This document shows positions 37,174 through 47,239 of a DNA stretch of 64,000 nt, piece by piece. The notes below the pieces were generated by a model. It had not been told where the DNA came from. It was given only the letters and a program-made list of their open reading frames with translations, and searched no databases. The stretch lies in the NCBI GenBank assembly GCA_963845495.1, contig CAWJTH010000048.1, positions 1-64,000 of the forward strand, read 5' to 3'. Source of the DNA: JAZKFT01 sp963845495 (GTDB taxonomy: Bacteria > Bacteroidota > Bacteroidia > Chitinophagales > Chitinophagaceae). Both the position numbers and the translations under genes were made by a program. How positions within the stretch are numbered: position 1 is the first letter of the stretch; each line of letters starts with the position of its first letter.

Positions 37174-38251
37174 CAGCCTGAAAGCCTTTTTCCATCATTT
37201 GTGGGATGGTGTAAAAAGGGATGGACGGCGTAAAATATTGGTAGATAACGAAAAACATTTGCGCCACAACCGTATCTGGATCAGCATAGTTTTCTAATTC
37301 AAGCGAAGCGCCCACACCAAAATCGTCGTATTCCACGGCATTGATGCTCAGGAAATCTTCACATAAATTGCGGTGTTGCGTCAACCTTTCCACCACTACG
37401 CTGCGCACGGCTTCGCGGTCATTTTCGTCTAAAATATCTTCTTCGTATTCTACCATCACATTGTACAAACCTTCAAATTCCACAATTTTTGGGTCTAATA
37501 CTTTTCTGGCCACATAATGCAATTGGTCGAGCAAAGTATTGCGCTGATCGGCCACCGAATTTTCGTATTCGATCCGTTTCTTTTTAATGTCGTGTATTTG
37601 TTGAAGTATCTGTGTTTTGTTGGCAGCGGTGATAGTTGGTTTCAGTTTTTCAATCTCGGAATCCATTTCTTCGGCTGGATCGTTGATTTGTTTTAATTGG
37701 GTCAAGATGCTTGTCCGTGCTGCGTTCCAGTCGTTTTGGTATTTTGCTTTATCAGCCGCAGACAATCCGGTTAAGTTCAATTTTCCGATACAAGTTTTTT
37801 CCTCCGCATCATCGCATTGGCAATGGTTGTCTTTTCTTTTTTCGTAGAAATTATAGTCTACCCACACCGGCACTTCGTAATCTTTACTGGGTTCCAGCCA
37901 AGCATTTCTTACGCCTTCTACATCAATAATCAGCTTGCGGTAATCGTCGGCCGTAAGCGGGTTGTTGTGCAAGATTTGCCGTGCGGTATAAAAAATATTT
38001 TTCCAAGTGTCTTTGTCCAACTGCTCGGGCGTCAACAAATCTTTTATGTCGAAATCGGTGCGGTAACTGAGGTCTGTAATGGCATAGGTTACCGCCTCCA
38101 AAATGGTAATGCCTGGATCTGAGACGTTGTAATTTGTCCAAATATCGCTGCCCGTTTCTTCAATGGACTGGATGCCCTGCTGGCGCATGGCCACAAAATC
38201 CTCGGCTGGCAGCAGCGGATTGCTTTTACTAATGGTAACTGGCTCTTGCAT
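37121..38251 (-). CDS. large baseplate protein (Afp12-like), N-terminal part
   Basis: 376 residues from ATG 38251 (MQEPVTISKSNPLLPAEDFV), chosen over the upstream ATG because the extra residues are low quality. Segments DIWTNYNVSDPGITILEAVT and AITDLSYRTDFDIKDLL are the gpJ-like baseplate opening found in eCIS baseplate proteins. A CQCDDAEEKTC insert lies in the middle. The frame ends in GPALHHGFHRPS, where the other frame reads TTGFIDQADLD; family members read HGFID at this point, so this is one gene with a shift in or near GGGTTTCATC. Confidence 0.75.
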   Translation of the reverse strand: MQEPVTISKSNPLLPAEDFVAMRQQGIQSIEETGSDIWTNYNVSDPGITILEAVTYAITDLSYRTDFDIKDLLTPEQLDKDTWKNIFYTARQILHNNPLTADDYRKLIIDVEGVRNAWLEPSKDYEVPVWVDYNFYEKRKDNHCQCDDAEEKTCIGKLNLTGLSAADKAKYQNDWNAARTSILTQLKQINDPAEEMDSEIEKLKPTITAANKTQILQQIHDIKKKRIEYENSVADQRNTLLDQLHYVARKVLDPKIVEFEGLYNVMVEYEEDILDENDREAVRSVVVERLTQHRNLCEDFLSINAVEYDDFGVGASLELENYADPDTVVAQMFFVIYQYFTPSIPFYTIPQMMEKGFQADEIFDGPALHHGFHRPS

Positions 38252-38465
38252 GGTTAATTGTTTTAAGACCTCACCCCCCCGTCCCCTCTCCACAAGTGGC
38301 GAGGGGTGCCCCTGTGCGGCTTTGTTTTGTTTTATTCGAGACTGTTCGTTTGTTTGTTCTTACGTTTCCTAATTTCTTGTTTCCTTGCCTTTTTATTTCA
38401 CATTTCTTATTTCATGCAGGGCCGCCACTACGGCCTCAACTTCCTTATTTCTTATTTTATATTTT

Positions 38466-41400
38466 TTATTCCTTATTTCCCTTCGCTGTTTTCTTCATTT
38501 TCGCAACTGTCTCTCTTTGCTTTTCAATTACCGCTTCTTCCTGTTTGGTGGCGGTTGGCCGGCCGGTAACGTCTATTGTAACTTTTGTCGCTTTTCTTTT
38601 TTCGCAGGGCGAAACATAGACTGGTGCTTCATAAGGAACGATGATGTGTTGCGGAACGGATACCAAAATGCTTCGCGAAGTGGATGGTTTGGCGATTACT
38701 TCACCATCAAATCCATCATCAGCTTGAAACAATAATTCCACATCGGCACAGCTATGCACTTTATCAAGCGCAGCTTGCAAGTCTATGTTTTCCTTTTTTT
38801 CGGGTAACGATGGGCAGCATTCGTATTTGCATACGTACATGGCAAAGTCTGTAATAAAATCAACATAACTTCTTTCTTCGATGAAATTGACGATGGCCGA
38901 AGCATAGATTTTTTGACCGAAATTTACCACGGCGTTTTCGTCAAATACCCATGGCGTAAGGAATTGAACAATTTCCTCGTTCAATGTTTTTAGGTAATAA
39001 CCCTTATCGGCACCTTCAACAAACTGAACGCGGAACGCTGTTAAAATTTGCTCGTACACCGGGTTCCTAGCATGCACTTTTACAAACGGCGAAGTGATTG
39101 TTTTTAAATATGCTTCCATTTCCAACAAAGTGCGGCGACTGGTTTTGGGTTGCAACGGATTTACTGCATTCCTGTTTTTAAAATTGGCGATAGGCACAAT
39201 CAACACATGGCCGGGCGCAATTTGCGGGCCGCAACAATGCGCTGCTTTTATTGTTGCCCCGGTTGATGCCGGATAACCTGACAAATTAATATTTCCTGTT
39301 CTGGCATTACCAATACTGGTGGATGAAAGGATGCTTTGTGCAGCAATGCCTTCGGCAATAAACGCACTTTCTATTTGTTTCAACAACCGTTGTACAATGG
39401 GTGCTTCATTCTCATTTATTTCAACAATGGTAATGTTTAATGTAAGCCCAGTATGGCTTTTAACATCAGCCAAAGCAGCTAGCATGTTCGTTCTATCATC
39501 CATATTGCCATCGCCGTTGTAGGTAAACGGAAAATCTTTGGAGGTTGGCCCAGCGGTTCCAGTTGCCACGTCCACCACATTCCTACACAAACAATTTGGA
39601 TCGGTGTGCGTGATGCATTTGGCCACATAAATGCTTGGGAATTGGTTCAACACCAAATGCTCGTAATCCCAAGCGGTAATGGCCCTATTTTTATGGCGCA
39701 AGCGTTCGCTGGCGCGGGTATAAAATTCTTTGCCCACTTCGCGGTGTTTGCCATCGAAAGAAGAAAACGGCTGCGTAACCTTGCTTACTTGGCTGGCTTT
39801 TACGGTTAATTGCGAAATGGTACCGGCAGCAAGCGGCTGATCGTAATGTGAAGAAGCGTTGTTATTATCTGCAAAAACCGCAGAAACCGCTTGTGAAACA
39901 ATATTTATAAGATATGGAATACGGTTTGAAAAGCTGGTAACACTGGCGCAAAACCAATATAATCCATTGGTAATGACGGTGTTATTATTAGTAGCATCAA
40001 CCGGTATGCTCAATTTTACAATGCCGGTTGTTTGAAAACCAAATGTGCTATCGGAAATAAGGTCTTCACCTTTTAATGGCCGCCATTCGTTGTTGGTAAG
40101 ATAACTCCAATGGATAGGCGGCGGATCATCGTCTTCATCTTGGGCGCTGCCATCCGCAAATTGAAACAGCAACGAAATGGTTTGAAGCGGCAAAGCGTTG
40201 TCTAGGCCAATAAACAACATGCCCTCTTCTTGTTCCAATGCCGAATATTGGTTATTGCCGCCAATTAAATTTTCTGAGATGCCAGAAGCCTGCAGCATCA
40301 TTTTTTCCAGCTTGCTGTAACCGCCTTTTTCGCCCACCAAAACGGTGTTGTGGATAGAAATCAACGTGCCATCGCTTTTTGGTTTAGCATATACACTTTG
40401 GTAAGTAAACTGGGGTAATAATTTCGATTTTGCATCTACCAACAAATAATCTTTTTTGGCATCCAACTTTTGAAAACTGCTAGTTGTGGTGGGATGCAAA
40501 GCACTGCCTGCAATGGAATACGGCAACAATTCATTTTTTTGGTTAACGAGCCTTGCTGCCTGAACTGCAGGCTGGATATAGGTTTCGGTTGCGCCAAAAG
40601 GATAAACATGAAAAAATTGATCGATGGATGAATCAAGTCCTATTAAAGTGGAATGATAAGAAACGGAAATTTCTTTCATCTTGAAATAAACCGCTTGCGC
40701 AGCAATATCCTGAAAATCAATGTTTAAAATAGATGCTGATGCTGTATTATTAATCGCCAAATCATTATTTGCCGCCTGCGGTGCTGCTTCGTTAATAAGC
40801 CCAATAACAGGCGTTGTAACGCCATATTGCAGGGCTATAAAACCTTTGGTAGATCTTGCATTGAACGTATCGGTACCAATCAATGGTGTACGGTCGGGCT
40901 GTGTATTTCCCACCAAAATGTTTTGGGTTAATGCATCTTCGGTCAAATCATTTCCGCCCACCAAATTAATCCACTGTCTATGTTCCAACAAGCTAGCATG
41001 GTAAAAATAATTGTATTGCCCCATGAAATTGTCGTTCGGGGTAACATGTGTAATGTCGATGGCCAAAGCACTAAGCGGTTTATTGAAAATTTCGTTGCTG
41101 CCAATCAATAAACGTTTACCGGGGAACGGATAAGCGGTGAACGGATCAAACGGTTTTCCGGCGGTAATCGGCCCATCGTCGTTTTGCAAAATCAATGTTT
41201 TTAAACCGTCGTTGTGGTGTACAGTTGGCACAAAAGTGCCTGTAGTTTGATTGGCGGTATTAATAGACCCGACCTGCACTTGCAACGCAACGTTAGCAGC
41301 AGTAAGGCTTTCAAAGGTATCGCTATTCATTTTTATACTTGGCCCCAGCATAATTAGCAATAGCGGCAACTTGGTATCAAACGATTGGCCAAGATGCACT

Positions 41401-43025
41401 TTGGGATCGTAAGGCAAAATGGCTTGCTCCGCAATGGGCAACACAATACTTAAAATGGAGCGGGTGCCTTCGGTGGTAAGAAAAAAAGACGTGGTTAAAT
41501 TGGCTTGGAAAACGCCATCTTTTATTACCGTTTCCAAACTGTTATCGTTTAACCGTTGGTTGATTTTTAGCCAACCTTTTTCACCGCTCAGCCAAATGGT
41601 TACTTCTTTTCTACCCGATTTGGTATCATCCCCAAAAATTTCGTGAAAAGCGTTAACGCCGGATGTGTTGAGCAACATGGAAACCATGCGGTTCCCACCT
41701 TGCAACAACAATTCGGGAGATGCAACGGCAAAACCTATTTGGGTATTTGGGCTAGCGCCGATTTGCTCTTTGATCGTGGCGATCCTGTCGCAGATATTTT
41801 GCGCTTTTTGCGCTGTTGGAACGCCTTTGCCAAAGGTTGGCCATTTGCCCGAAGGATCGGTAAAAGCAGCCCCGAAACCATCTTGCGAATTGGCGATTGG
41901 ACGGGCAAAAATAGATTCGACTATTTCAATATCTGGATTATTTGGATCGGTTGTTTTTTGGATGAAAACGGTTTTTAATTCCTTCACTTTTGCTTGGTTC
42001 ACCACAAAATCGGTTTCCACCAAATAAGTTTGGTCTTTACCGCTACCATCTTTGCCTGCACTCAGTTTCGTGCCTTGGCTTATGTCGTATTGGGTTACAT
42101 CTTTTGCTAATTCAAACACTACAAAAGCATGGTCGGGTACGGCAGGTTTTTCGGCTAAATGCAACACATCGCGGTAATAAAATTCCAGCATCCGCTGGGT
42201 AAGCCCGTTCATTTGCTGCTGCGCCAACTGGAACAATTGCAAGAAGGCGATAAACAAAGCCATGTGTGGCTGATGAGCGGGGTATTGCTCCAAGGCAAAC
42301 TGCAAATAGCTGTCGGAATTGGCCACCAGCTTCGTTAAAAAACTAAAAAAATTGTTGAAAATATCATCCACATACAAAGAGGCGGAAAGGATTTTGTCTT
42401 GCTCCGTAACGCCGGTATAAATGCTGGTATCAGGGTCGGCGGGGTCATCAACGCCCCACACCAATGGGTTTTCAATACCTGTAAAATCAAGGTCTAGTTT
42501 CTTTTTTGGGTCAACGTATTTAAAGCCTTCTTCGTAGGCCAACATTTTATCCACCTGCGCTTTTAAATTAGAGGAAATGGCCAAATCAAGATCTCCCCGC
42601 AACGGGTTTTGTGGAATGGCTACGGTATACCACCGGTCGATGCGTTTGAGCATGCCGATGATGGGATCGAACAAATCTGAAAAAATTTCTACAGTTGGTT
42701 TTAGGTTTAATTGGGCGCTTATTTCATTATAATCTTTTTGTATTTGTTGTAAATCGACAGTGGCAATGGAAGCGGCGATTACGGCCATATCACGACGAAA
42801 AAATTCTCGCCAGCTTACTTTTGCGGCCGGCGTGGGGTCGTCAATCTTGCTTTCGGGAACATCATAAAACCTGATTTGCGCCGCATAGCGTTTGGCAAAT
42901 ACCAATAAATCTTCTATGCTACGCCCATCTATTGGCGCATACGATGGATCGAGTGCAGCCAAATAGCGGTTAAGCTGGCTGGAGCCTTGCACCGTTATTT
43001 CCGTATCGCAATTACAATTTTTCAT
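38466..43025 (-). CDS. baseplate J-like protein (Afp11/Pvc11-like), 1519 aa
   Basis: One of the largest genes of the locus. The N-terminus has LNRYLAALDPSYAPIDGRSI and a long helical region. The C-terminal third contains REVGKEFYTRASERLRHKNR, AITAWDYEHLVLNQFPSIYV and KCITHTDPN, the gpJ-type signature, and ends with a disordered Lys-rich tail. In Afp/PVC particles this protein forms the inner baseplate wedge that links spike, tube and sheath. It lies between the gp25 and Afp12-like genes, the canonical order. Confidence 0.85.
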   Translation of the reverse strand: MKNCNCDTEITVQGSSQLNRYLAALDPSYAPIDGRSIEDLLVFAKRYAAQIRFYDVPESKIDDPTPAAKVSWREFFRRDMAVIAASIATVDLQQIQKDYNEISAQLNLKPTVEIFSDLFDPIIGMLKRIDRWYTVAIPQNPLRGDLDLAISSNLKAQVDKMLAYEEGFKYVDPKKKLDLDFTGIENPLVWGVDDPADPDTSIYTGVTEQDKILSASLYVDDIFNNFFSFLTKLVANSDSYLQFALEQYPAHQPHMALFIAFLQLFQLAQQQMNGLTQRMLEFYYRDVLHLAEKPAVPDHAFVVFELAKDVTQYDISQGTKLSAGKDGSGKDQTYLVETDFVVNQAKVKELKTVFIQKTTDPNNPDIEIVESIFARPIANSQDGFGAAFTDPSGKWPTFGKGVPTAQKAQNICDRIATIKEQIGASPNTQIGFAVASPELLLQGGNRMVSMLLNTSGVNAFHEIFGDDTKSGRKEVTIWLSGEKGWLKINQRLNDNSLETVIKDGVFQANLTTSFFLTTEGTRSILSIVLPIAEQAILPYDPKVHLGQSFDTKLPLLLIMLGPSIKMNSDTFESLTAANVALQVQVGSINTANQTTGTFVPTVHHNDGLKTLILQNDDGPITAGKPFDPFTAYPFPGKRLLIGSNEIFNKPLSALAIDITHVTPNDNFMGQYNYFYHASLLEHRQWINLVGGNDLTEDALTQNILVGNTQPDRTPLIGTDTFNARSTKGFIALQYGVTTPVIGLINEAAPQAANNDLAINNTASASILNIDFQDIAAQAVYFKMKEISVSYHSTLIGLDSSIDQFFHVYPFGATETYIQPAVQAARLVNQKNELLPYSIAGSALHPTTTSSFQKLDAKKDYLLVDAKSKLLPQFTYQSVYAKPKSDGTLISIHNTVLVGEKGGYSKLEKMMLQASGISENLIGGNNQYSALEQEEGMLFIGLDNALPLQTISLLFQFADGSAQDEDDDPPPIHWSYLTNNEWRPLKGEDLISDSTFGFQTTGIVKLSIPVDATNNNTVITNGLYWFCASVTSFSNRIPYLINIVSQAVSAVFADNNNASSHYDQPLAAGTISQLTVKASQVSKVTQPFSSFDGKHREVGKEFYTRASERLRHKNRAITAWDYEHLVLNQFPSIYVAKCITHTDPNCLCRNVVDVATGTAGPTSKDFPFTYNGDGNMDDRTNMLAALADVKSHTGLTLNITIVEINENEAPIVQRLLKQIESAFIAEGIAAQSILSSTSIGNARTGNINLSGYPASTGATIKAAHCCGPQIAPGHVLIVPIANFKNRNAVNPLQPKTSRRTLLEMEAYLKTITSPFVKVHARNPVYEQILTAFRVQFVEGADKGYYLKTLNEEIVQFLTPWVFDENAVVNFGQKIYASAIVNFIEERSYVDFITDFAMYVCKYECCPSLPEKKENIDLQAALDKVHSCADVELLFQADDGFDGEVIAKPSTSRSILVSVPQHIIVPYEAPVYVSPCEKRKATKVTIDVTGRPTATKQEEAVIEKQRETVAKMKKTAKGNKE

Positions 43026-43057
43026 GATAAATTTTTATTAGAATTGATGTGGGAGTT

Positions 43058-43332
43058 GAGTCATTTGTCATTAAGTCAATGGTCATTATGTTTGCATGTT
43101 TGAAAGATATTTTGGATAGTGGTAGTTTGTCATCCTGAGCTTGTCGAAGGCTTCAAGGCAATCTTTCTAGTCAGCCTGAGCTTGTCGAAGGGTTCTTGTT
43201 CGCACCAGCTTTGGCTTCTACAAGCTCAGCCTGACAGCCCCAAAAAATTAAAGTCTCGACTAATTACTTATTTACTTAATTACTCAATTACCATTTTATA
43301 AATGACGCAATGACTTATTGACCCAATGACTC
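43058..43332. repeat. nested palindromic gap with REP-like core
   Basis: The core at 43128-43238 has two left half-units (TCCTGAGCTTGTCGAAGG, GCCTGAGCTTGTCGAAGG) and one right half-unit (CTACAAGCTCAGCCTGACA). Outer arms built on GAGTCATT, GTCAAT and CATTAAGTC (43058-43087) pair imperfectly with 43300-43332. The gap separates the gp25 and baseplate J genes. Confidence 0.55.
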
Positions 43333-43747
43333 AAGTTGTAATATTCGTCGCCTCGTTTACGTAGAATGGAAACACATAATTGTAGCGGGTGTTGGTGCGG
43401 ATAATAGAATATTGAATGGTTATTTCGAGCCTTCCATCGGCAGGGAAAGGAACGCTGCTGATGTCTTCCACAATAATCCTTGGTTCCCCGTATACTAATG
43501 CTTCTTTCACAATTTTTTCGATCATGGCGATGTTTGGCACGTTCAACACTTCGAAAATGTAAGGTTGTAAATTGGCTCCAAACGTTGGCTGCATCACCCT
43601 TTCGCCAGTAATAGTTGCCAAAATAATTTTAATACTAGTTTGTACATCGGCTTCCCCGGAAAGCATTTCCACACCATAAAATTCCCGCCTAAATGTGGGC
43701 GGATAACTCCAGCCGGTTCCTAAAAATGATGGATCTATATTTTGCAT
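43331..43747 (-). CDS. GPW/gp25-family baseplate protein (Afp9-like)
   Basis: 138 residues with the gp25 pattern ITGERVMQPTFGANLQPYIF, then EKIVKEALVYGEPRIIVEDI. gp25-type proteins are small conserved lysozyme-like baseplate subunits that nucleate sheath assembly in phages, T6SS and eCIS. The length matches the family. It lies between the PAAR and baseplate J genes. Confidence 0.85.
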   Translation of the reverse strand: MQNIDPSFLGTGWSYPPTFRREFYGVEMLSGEADVQTSIKIILATITGERVMQPTFGANLQPYIFEVLNVPNIAMIEKIVKEALVYGEPRIIVEDISSVPFPADGRLEITIQYSIIRTNTRYNYVFPFYVNEATNITT

Positions 43748-43769
43748 AGCATTTATTTTAATCGTCTCG

Positions 43770-44014
43770 AATGGGTAAATAAGTAATTGAAAACAATTTT
43801 TTTATCGAAAGTGAATTTTTTTTGCCGATTGCTAGGTTGTCATCCTGAGCTTGTCGAAAGCTTCTAGGCAATCTTCTCACTTTTTCAGATTGACAATTAG
43901 AACGCCAAGTAGAGCTTCGACAAGCTCAGCCTGACAACCCCAAAATTTTAATTATATTTAATGATATCCCATATTCAATTACTTATTTACCAATTACTTA
44001 ATTACTTATTTGTA
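43770..44014. repeat. nested palindrome with REP-like core
   Basis: Core arms TGTCATCCTGAGCTTGTCGA (43838) and TCGACAAGCTCAGCCTGACA (43917) sit inside outer arms GGGTAAATAAGTAATTG (43773) and CAATTACTTATTTACC (43977). Same architecture as at 34574, with different outer words. Confidence 0.6.
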
Positions 44015-44018
44015 GCTC

Positions 44019-44312
44019 TCACCCCCCGATATTTACTGTTGGGCAACCTACCATGATGCTTCCCCCGTGTGCAGTGCTGTCGCCCATTCGGGCGGCGGGC
44101 TGCCCGCCGAAAAGCACTGTGGCAGAGCCTTTTATAATGCTATCTGGTGGGCCTGCGCAGGTGCACATGTTGCCAACCGTAGCCGCTGGTTGTCCGCCAA
44201 TAATTACTGTTGGCACGCCTGGCGGCAATATTGGCCCACCCGTGTGCGGACTGCCATTTGGGTTCACCAACGGACAGATGTGATTATCGTTTATGCGGGC
44301 TGCGAGAGGCAT
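44019..44312 (-). CDS. PAAR-domain spike tip protein (Afp10-like)
   Basis: 97 residues and only a PAAR domain: GQPAATVGNMCTCAGPP and LFGGQPAARMGDSTAHGG, with His and Cys residues positioned to bind the single zinc at the tip. PAAR proteins sharpen the VgrG-like spike and can carry effectors. This one has no extension, so cargo is presumably not fused to the tip. It lies directly downstream of the spike gene. Confidence 0.9.
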   Translation of the reverse strand: MPLAARINDNHICPLVNPNGSPHTGGPILPPGVPTVIIGGQPAATVGNMCTCAGPPDSIIKGSATVLFGGQPAARMGDSTAHGGSIMVGCPTVNIGG

Positions 44313-44347
44313 CGTTTTTCTTTATATTTTAGTTTTCGTCAAATTCT

Positions 44348-44433
44348 GGTAATTGGGTAAATAGGTAATTAAGTAAATGCCTGTAGTGATTTTTTTACTT
44401 TAATTTCTATTTATTTCTAATTACCCAGTTACT
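44348..44433. repeat. palindromic gap between spike and PAAR genes
   Basis: GGTAATTGGGTAAATAGG and AATTAAGTAAA on the left pair with TTTATTTCTAATTACC and AGTTACT on the right, imperfectly, around an AT-rich loop. Confidence 0.45.
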
Positions 44434-44437
44434 ATTG

Positions 44438-46066
44438 TCAGTTTATCATCACCTGCGTTCCTTTAATAATCACATTTCCGGTACCTGCTTGGATGGTTAT
44501 TCCCGAGCTATCCATTTTAATGCTGTTCTGATTTTCATCTTTTAATTCCATAGCTCCGCTACTATCATTAATGGTAATTGATTTTTCACCAGAACCAGTC
44601 GGCACCGTTAACGTCATGGTTTTGGCAGTATCATCAAATACCAGTTTTAATCCTTCTTTGGTTACAAATCCGCTTTGCAGCGATCCTTGTTGTGCCGGCA
44701 ACGGACTTGTTTTATTGTCTTTGCTGTGCATGCATCCTAACACAATCGGCTCTCGTGGGTCATCGTTCAGAAAACCTAAAATCACCTCATCGCCCACTTG
44801 CGGCCTAAAATAAACGCCTCGGTTTGCACCCGCATCAAGGGTGGCAACACGGGCCCAAACGCCTTCGTTACCGGTGGTGATAGAAGGGATATGCACTTTA
44901 ACCCGGTATTGTCCATCAGGGTCGTTATCGCCCAAATCCACTACCACACCCACTTGCAGGCCGGTAATGCCTGGCAATAAACCAGCCGCGGGTTTATCCA
45001 TCACATCTTCTTTTTTATAAAACCAATCTTCTTGCCAGCCAAATTGAATGTCGGTTGTCCAAGTGCCATTATATTGATGAAGGATGCCGGTCACAAAAAC
45101 ATTCCCGTTAAACCTATCCCCCACTCCATCCAGCGTAAGCATGGTGCCTGGTTTTACATCGCTGGTACCAATTACCTTCACTCGGCCAACGGCTTTTGAG
45201 AGTTGGTTGCGCAATTGGTAAGCATCGCTCCAATCCTGCAATTGGTCTTGTGTTAGGTGGCCGGTGCTATTCAATTCAATATCGCTAGCTAAAACGGTGG
45301 CCAAATCTGTTGATGGAATATTACCATTTTCAGTGAAAGTGGCCTGTCCGGTGCTGGATTGTTCCACCTGCTGTTTAGTATAATCCCACGAATGTGCGGT
45401 GATGGATTGTGCTTGCCTTCGGGCATCCATTTCACTATCAAATTCCAACATATTTGCCCCATAAGTTGCAGCAAAAATTGGTGGTATCGAAGTGTCTGGT
45501 TTCTTTACGATCAAATTATTATCATCCGTTAAAACCAGCATGCTGTTGGCTTCGGCACGGGTCAACAAAAAATCCCAATCGGTGCAATCGAACTGAACAA
45601 GCTGCGGATATTGGGTTTTAGTAGCATCTACCTGCGGTGAAAATGCTGAACCCAATGTTGTAATTACGTCGCTATCTTTTTGGTTTGAATAATAATTGCT
45701 TTTTCTGGCAGCGGTTAATTGGATGGCTTTGTCTTTTGCTTCAATCAACAACATCGAATTACCTGCTTGCTTTATTTTAATAGCATGTTTTATAATAATG
45801 CCCTCGAAAATGGTATCTGTATTTCCGCCAAAGCCCATTTGTATTTTTACCTCGCTGCCCGGCTTCATCATGTCGTCATCGCTCAACGGAAAATCACGAG
45901 CGGCCGCTGTACCATCATTAAAAGCCAATTTTGCCCAAGCCACTTTGTTAAAAGTTTTACCCACACTAATGTTTTGCAAAGCAATTGCATTGCTCAGCAC
46001 GGTGCCGTTTATAAAAACCTTTACGCTCACCACACCTGTAGGGATACTTGGAACCGGACCGGGCAT
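44438..46066 (-). CDS. VgrG-like spike protein (Afp8-like)
   Basis: 542 residues. The gp27-like first two thirds include KVFINGTVLSNAIALQNISV and NYYSNQKDSDVITTLG. The gp5-like OB fold is at about 370-460 (VGVVVDLGDNDPDGQYRVKV, RVATLDAGANRGVYFRPQVG, DEVILGFLNDDPREPIVLG). The C-terminal beta prism (KSITINDSSGAMELKDENQN) ends without an effector extension. In eCIS this trimer forms the central spike under the tube and carries the PAAR tip encoded next. Confidence 0.9.
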   Translation of the reverse strand: MPGPVPSIPTGVVSVKVFINGTVLSNAIALQNISVGKTFNKVAWAKLAFNDGTAAARDFPLSDDDMMKPGSEVKIQMGFGGNTDTIFEGIIIKHAIKIKQAGNSMLLIEAKDKAIQLTAARKSNYYSNQKDSDVITTLGSAFSPQVDATKTQYPQLVQFDCTDWDFLLTRAEANSMLVLTDDNNLIVKKPDTSIPPIFAATYGANMLEFDSEMDARRQAQSITAHSWDYTKQQVEQSSTGQATFTENGNIPSTDLATVLASDIELNSTGHLTQDQLQDWSDAYQLRNQLSKAVGRVKVIGTSDVKPGTMLTLDGVGDRFNGNVFVTGILHQYNGTWTTDIQFGWQEDWFYKKEDVMDKPAAGLLPGITGLQVGVVVDLGDNDPDGQYRVKVHIPSITTGNEGVWARVATLDAGANRGVYFRPQVGDEVILGFLNDDPREPIVLGCMHSKDNKTSPLPAQQGSLQSGFVTKEGLKLVFDDTAKTMTLTVPTGSGEKSITINDSSGAMELKDENQNSIKMDSSGITIQAGTGNVIIKGTQVMIN

Positions 46067-46306
46067 TTTTTTAATGGATAATTAATAATGAAAAATGAGT
46101 TTAGAATTTAGAGTTTAGAGTTAAGCGTTAAGCGTTAATAATTACGATTTAATATTTTTTATTAATGAATTAGAAGGTCTTAATTAAATAAGTTTTTAAT
46201 ATTTTTTTTAATTAAAAAACATTTGAATAAATTAGATTACTGATGAATGAATACAGGTTTTTAATTGTTCATTATTCACTATTCACCATTCACCATTCAC
46301 TATTCA
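46067..46306. repeat. 240-bp gap of simple-word repeats
   Basis: The left part has direct repeats TTTAGAATTTAGAGTTTAGA and GTTAAGCGTTAAGCGTTAA. The right part has five copies of variants of TTCACTATTCACCA. TTCATTATTCAC on the right pairs with AATGAAAAATGAG-like words on the left. No gene. Confidence 0.5.
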
Positions 46307-46981
46307 CTATTTAAGTGGCGGCAAAACCAGTGTGGAACCAGCTTCCAGCTTTCTAAAGTTTTTTAATTTATTTACTTTTGCCACTTGTAAATAATAAGAT
46401 TGGTCGTTATAAGTTTGATAGGTAATTAACGGCAATAAATCACCTTCTTTAACGGTAACGGTGTGTGTTAAATCGGGCGACGACAACATATTTAAAATAC
46501 TGCTGAGCGTGGGGATTGTATGTTCTTTAAACGATGCCGTAATTTTTGCGCGGATCGGCAAACCCGTAAAATCGAACATGGTATAATCCACACTGCTTGA
46601 TTCCAACACACAGGTTGAAATAAATAATCCATATTGCACCAATAAAAAAGCTGGCTGGTGCAACAAACCTTGCACACTAGTAGTGGCCGCCCTAAATAAA
46701 ATAACCTGTGCCGTTACGGGTATTTTTACGCCATTTGTGTTTACACCTGTTCCATCAAGCGTTAGTTCTACGGTAAACCTGCGAGCGTCTATTTTATTAA
46801 ACGTTTGGGACGCTCCGTTTGATGACGGTGGACTGACCTCATCCCATTCTATTTCTTCGGTAATGCTCAAATGCTCGGGATTGAACATGGCCAAAAACGG
46901 GATACCAATGGGGAAACCGCTGGTATTTATAGGCACTATCTTAAAATTAAACGGCAGCTTCGCTGCAGATTGGCTATCCAT
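46307..46981 (-). CDS. LysM-containing baseplate hub protein (Afp7-like)
   Basis: 224 residues. The first 170 (FKIVPINTSGFPIGIPFLAM, FNPEHLSITEEIEWDEV, RFTVELTLDGTGV) match the eCIS hub/adaptor that joins tube and spike. The last 50 form a LysM-like repeat (HTVTVKEGDLLPLITYQTYN, LQVAKVNKLKNFRKLEAGST). Its ATG overlaps the stop of the small gene upstream by one base (TAATG), so translation is probably coupled. Confidence 0.8.
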   Translation of the reverse strand: MDSQSAAKLPFNFKIVPINTSGFPIGIPFLAMFNPEHLSITEEIEWDEVSPPSSNGASQTFNKIDARRFTVELTLDGTGVNTNGVKIPVTAQVILFRAATTSVQGLLHQPAFLLVQYGLFISTCVLESSSVDYTMFDFTGLPIRAKITASFKEHTIPTLSSILNMLSSPDLTHTVTVKEGDLLPLITYQTYNDQSYYLQVAKVNKLKNFRKLEAGSTLVLPPLK

Positions 46982-47142
46982 TATCGTTCGTTTTTGTTGC
47001 GGATGATTTCCATGATTTGTTCAACCAAGGTGGCATTGTCCACGTTGTTGGCAGTTGGGCTGGTAGTAGCCGTTGACCCCGATCCCGAAGACCCATTGTT
47101 AACCGTCGTCCGGATAATTACTTCGTTTATTTGAACAGGCAT
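46981..47142 (-). CDS. DUF5908-like small eCIS protein (53 aa)
   Basis: Too short for routine ORF calling but clear: MPVQINEVIIRTTVNN, a Gly/Ser/Thr linker, then NATLVEQIMEIIRNKNER. The M-P-x-x-I-x-E-x-x-I-R-x-x-V start is that of DUF5908 proteins, found in many eCIS loci between tube and LysM genes in the place of afp6. The stop overlaps the next ATG (TAATG). Role unknown, probably structural or an assembly factor. Confidence 0.75.
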   Translation of the reverse strand: MPVQINEVIIRTTVNNGSSGSGSTATTSPTANNVDNATLVEQIMEIIRNKNER

Positions 47143-47149
47143 CTTTTTA

Positions 47150-47236
47150 AGTTATAAGTTTTGATCTATAAGTTATAAGTTTTGATTTATAAAAGATGAG
47201 CTTCACTTATAACTCATCACTTATAACTTATAACTT
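47150..47236. repeat. palindromic gap
   Basis: AAGTTATAAGTTTTGAT and TATAAGTTATAAG on the left face CTTATAACTCATCACTTATA and ACTTATAACTT on the right. A stem of about 30 bp with small mismatches is possible. It separates the second tube gene from the DUF5908-like gene. Confidence 0.6.
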
Positions 47237-47239
47237 GGC